Below are positions 62,245 through 64,000 of a stretch of 64,000 nucleotides of DNA, piece after piece. The notes below the pieces were generated by a model. The model was not told the origin of the DNA and did not search any database. It saw only the letters and a list, made by a program, of their open reading frames with translations. The DNA comes from Leptotrichia sp. oral taxon 223 (GTDB taxonomy: Bacteria; Fusobacteriota; Fusobacteriia; Fusobacteriales; Leptotrichiaceae). The position numbers were made by a program, and so were the translations under genes. Position 1 is the first letter of the stretch; each line of letters opens with the position of its first letter. The stretch is taken from NCBI RefSeq assembly GCF_013394795.1, contig NZ_JABXYU010000001.1, positions 1 through 64,000 on the forward strand. The letters are read 5' to 3'.

Positions 62245-62853
62245 TTAATATCTTATAGCTCTTTTATATTTATCAAAAGCATCACTTATTGCCTGCTTGT
62301 ATTCTTCCTTTTCATAAAGGTTTTCCAAAATATATGAATAATATATGGACTCGCTAATCCGTTCTTTCTTATCCAGATCAAAAAACTGAACAATTACAAA
62401 TTTATATTCTGTTCCTTTGTCTTTACACCATTTCCCAATAGTTTCAATAATATCCACTCTATCAATAATAATTTCCTTAGCAGTTTCTTCTTTATTTGTA
62501 GGATCATTAACTGCTTGCATTATAAAAAAACGTCCATCATTTGTTACAGCAGTTATTACTGAATTTTTAAATTTTTTTTGGATAATCTGCTTTATTTCAG
62601 TCACGTCTTTATCACTTAATTGTTTATATTCAGAACCTCCATCTACCTTAACTTTCATTAAATTCTTTTCATAAGCTGTTTCTGCTTCTATTCTTTTTTT
62701 CTTCGTTCCTTCTGATACCTGTTCTGAATTTTCTTGCTTTTGGCTCGTCTGTTCAGATGTATTATTTGGTTTATTTTTATTTTCATTTTGATTATTTTTA
62801 TTACCACACGAAAATGCCGTTACCAGCAACATCATTACAAAAATTTTTTTCAT
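62245..62853 (-). CDS. lipoprotein of unknown function
   Basis: 202 residues. The signal ends in a lipobox (LVTAFSCGN, Cys 16), followed by an Asn/Lys/Gln-rich linker (about 17-50) and a soluble domain with EYKQLSDKDVTEIKQIIQKK, FFIMQAVNDPTNKEE and YKFVIVQFFDLDKKERISES. No family recognised. It sits between the intact nitroreductase and its decayed copy. Confidence 0.7.
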   Translation of the reverse strand: MKKIFVMMLLVTAFSCGNKNNQNENKNKPNNTSEQTSQKQENSEQVSEGTKKKRIEAETAYEKNLMKVKVDGGSEYKQLSDKDVTEIKQIIQKKFKNSVITAVTNDGRFFIMQAVNDPTNKEETAKEIIIDRVDIIETIGKWCKDKGTEYKFVIVQFFDLDKKERISESIYYSYILENLYEKEEYKQAISDAFDKYKRAIRY

Positions 62854-62921
62854 AAAAATCCTCTTTCTGCAATAAATTAATTTTACGATTTGAGTATATC
62901 ATAAATTCAAGTGTTCACTAA

Positions 62922-63596
62922 CTACTCAACAACCTCATAAACTTCCGAAAGTTTTCTTCTAGTTTTCGGAGTAATGTCTTCATCTCTATATCCAAAACTT
63001 ACGAAATATGAAATTCCATATTCCTTTAAATCAAACACACCTTTTTCAGAGAAGTATTTTTCAGCCATTTCTTTATTAAATCCTTCAATTGCACAGCTGT
63101 CAATCCCAAGAGCTGCAGCCATATTCATCATATTTACTAATGCAATGTAAGTCTGTTTTGAAGCCCAGTCAAATAATGCTCTTTCACTTTCTAGCAATTT
63201 AAAATGCTCTTTTTGAAATTTTATAAAAAATTCTTTTCTAATCTTAAAATTTTCATCTGAAATATTTATTATTTCCTTCCCAATTCTCTCAAAATACTTG
63301 CTATCACCAGTAACACCTTTTCTAGCTAACACCATAACAATATGGCTCGCTCCATTCAAGCTGTTAATCGCTCCCCAAGCAAACTCTCTCATGTCATTCA
63401 GCATTTCCTCATTCTTCACAAGAATAAATTTCCAAGGCTCAAGCCCAAATGAACTAGGAGAAAGTCGCCCAGCCTCAATAATTGCCATAAAATCTTCGTC
63501 TGAAACAACTTTTGTCTTATTATATTTTTTGCACGCATATCTTCTGTTAAATATTTCAAACATTTCCTTTTTTGTTAATTCTTTATCTTTTAGCAT
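62922..63596 (-). CDS. nitroreductase family NAD(P)H oxidoreductase
   Basis: An FMN-dependent enzyme reducing nitro compounds, quinones or flavins. 224 residues from the ATG at 63596; a GTG three codons upstream is inside the ribosome site region. Motifs are NRRYACKKYNKTK, EAGRLSPSSFGLEPWKFILV (FMN-binding Arg/Ser), MAAALGIDSCAIEGFNKEM and VSFGYRDED. Similar to NfsB/YfkO type. A decayed copy of its end lies at 62087. Confidence 0.9.
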   Translation of the reverse strand: MLKDKELTKKEMFEIFNRRYACKKYNKTKVVSDEDFMAIIEAGRLSPSSFGLEPWKFILVKNEEMLNDMREFAWGAINSLNGASHIVMVLARKGVTGDSKYFERIGKEIINISDENFKIRKEFFIKFQKEHFKLLESERALFDWASKQTYIALVNMMNMAAALGIDSCAIEGFNKEMAEKYFSEKGVFDLKEYGISYFVSFGYRDEDITPKTRRKLSEVYEVVE

Positions 63597-63614
63597 TTTT
63601 ATCACTTCTTTCTA

Positions 63615-64000
63615 TTATTTTATCATTGCATCTTCTACTATATCTTCTTCACTATACTTATCAAATTCTTCCATTTCTTTTCTAACTTGATCTGTCGTCA
63701 TTTTATATTTCTTTCCTAATTCTTCCAATTGTTCTTTATATAATTTTAATTGTTCTTCACTTGTTAATTTCATTTCTTTTTCTCTATCTCGTTCAAACAA
63801 TTTAAAATAATCTATCCTAATATTCACAGCTTTTTCAGAAGGTTTTGACTTTTTAGTTCTAAAATAAGTATAGCCTTTTTCTTGATCTTCGTTAATTTTT
63901 TCAATTGACATATTTTTCTCATAAGTATATCTTCCATGAGTATTTCCTGCCAATCCTAAATATCTTTCATCTCCAAATGCTTGTATTGTTACAGATTTTG
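63615..64000 (-). CDS. C-terminal part of an unknown protein, cut by the window edge
   Basis: The frame is open to the right edge (last codon read from 63998), so the TTG at 63953 is not the start. Visible sequence: SVTIQAFGDERYLGLAGNTH, GRYTYEKNMSIEKIN, then KAVNIRIDYFKLFERDREKE and a glutamate/lysine-rich helix. No family recognised from the end alone. It lies 18 nt upstream of the nitroreductase gene. Confidence 0.6.
   Translation of the reverse strand, partial: KSVTIQAFGDERYLGLAGNTHGRYTYEKNMSIEKINEDQEKGYTYFRTKKSKPSEKAVNIRIDYFKLFERDREKEMKLTSEEQLKLYKEQLEELGKKYKMTTDQVRKEMEEFDKYSEEDIVEDAMIK

Overview
The window is a very AT-rich bacterial chromosome segment. I infer Leptotrichia or a close relative (Fusobacteriota). 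The sequence shows low GC, a giant type Va autotransporter with the N-terminal region I associate with fusobacterial autotransporters, Gram-negative envelope functions beside clostridial-style gene forms (HisZ plus short HisG, PHP-type histidinol phosphatase, type III CoaX), and promoters of the TTGnnn/TATAAT type, often with an extended TGG -10. The genus is inferred from protein style, not from a database match.

Layout. 0-1.2 kb: a tyrosine integrase reading into the window, probably the edge of an integrated element lying to the left. 1.5-9.7 kb (minus strand): PBECR-like small protein, murJ, scpA, ribF, bactofilin, NAD(P)HX repair enzyme, M15 peptidase and an anchored unknown protein. 9.7-28.3 kb: a complete histidine pathway (hisZ, G, D, C, B, H, A, F, IE and a PHP phosphatase) on the minus strand, repeatedly interrupted by non-his genes: exported unknowns, a membrane-active-looking coiled-coil protein, a zinc-ribbon protein, a Phd/ParE toxin-antitoxin pair, a ketopantoate-reductase-like protein, a YhfC-type membrane protein and two decayed DUF4143 AAA ATPases. 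Several interruptions carry their own promoters, so the cluster is probably several transcription units. 28.3-35.5 kb: a folate operon (folB, folK, folE, folC, folP, with a Nudix hydrolase and a CPBP protease), broken by a frameshifted exported-protein gene and by a palindromic MITE-like element. 35.5-39.6 kb: galU, an exported unknown, a SHOCT-domain pseudogene, a LexA/CI-like S24 repressor with repeat elements upstream, and mscL. 39.8-46.1 kb: the 2098-residue autotransporter with a predicted leader of about 350 nt. 46.7-53.1 kb: dusA, an M48 lipoprotein protease, an OPT transporter, coaX, and an overlapping lipase/phospholipase-D-like pair. 53-64 kb: exported and OmpA-like proteins, an orphan RelB/DinJ antitoxin, pepF, ylmH, YkvA, a small-protein/GNAT pair, gltX, a lipoprotein, a nitroreductase with a decayed duplicate, and a gene cut by the right edge.

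How the genes fit together. The his genes supply every step from PRPP to histidine. The folate genes supply GTP to dihydrofolate/polyglutamate except DHFR and, unless the Nudix protein does it, dihydroneopterin triphosphate dephosphorylation. MurJ, GalU, bactofilin, M15, M48, MscL and the autotransporter serve the envelope. Accessory DNA (integrase, toxin-antitoxin modules, MITE-like repeats, pseudogenes) is scattered between housekeeping operons rather than gathered in one island. I found no CRISPR array, tRNA or rRNA. No single clearly new system stands out; the most promising leads are the interrupted his cluster with its coiled-coil protein, the small-protein/GNAT pair, and the repeat families.
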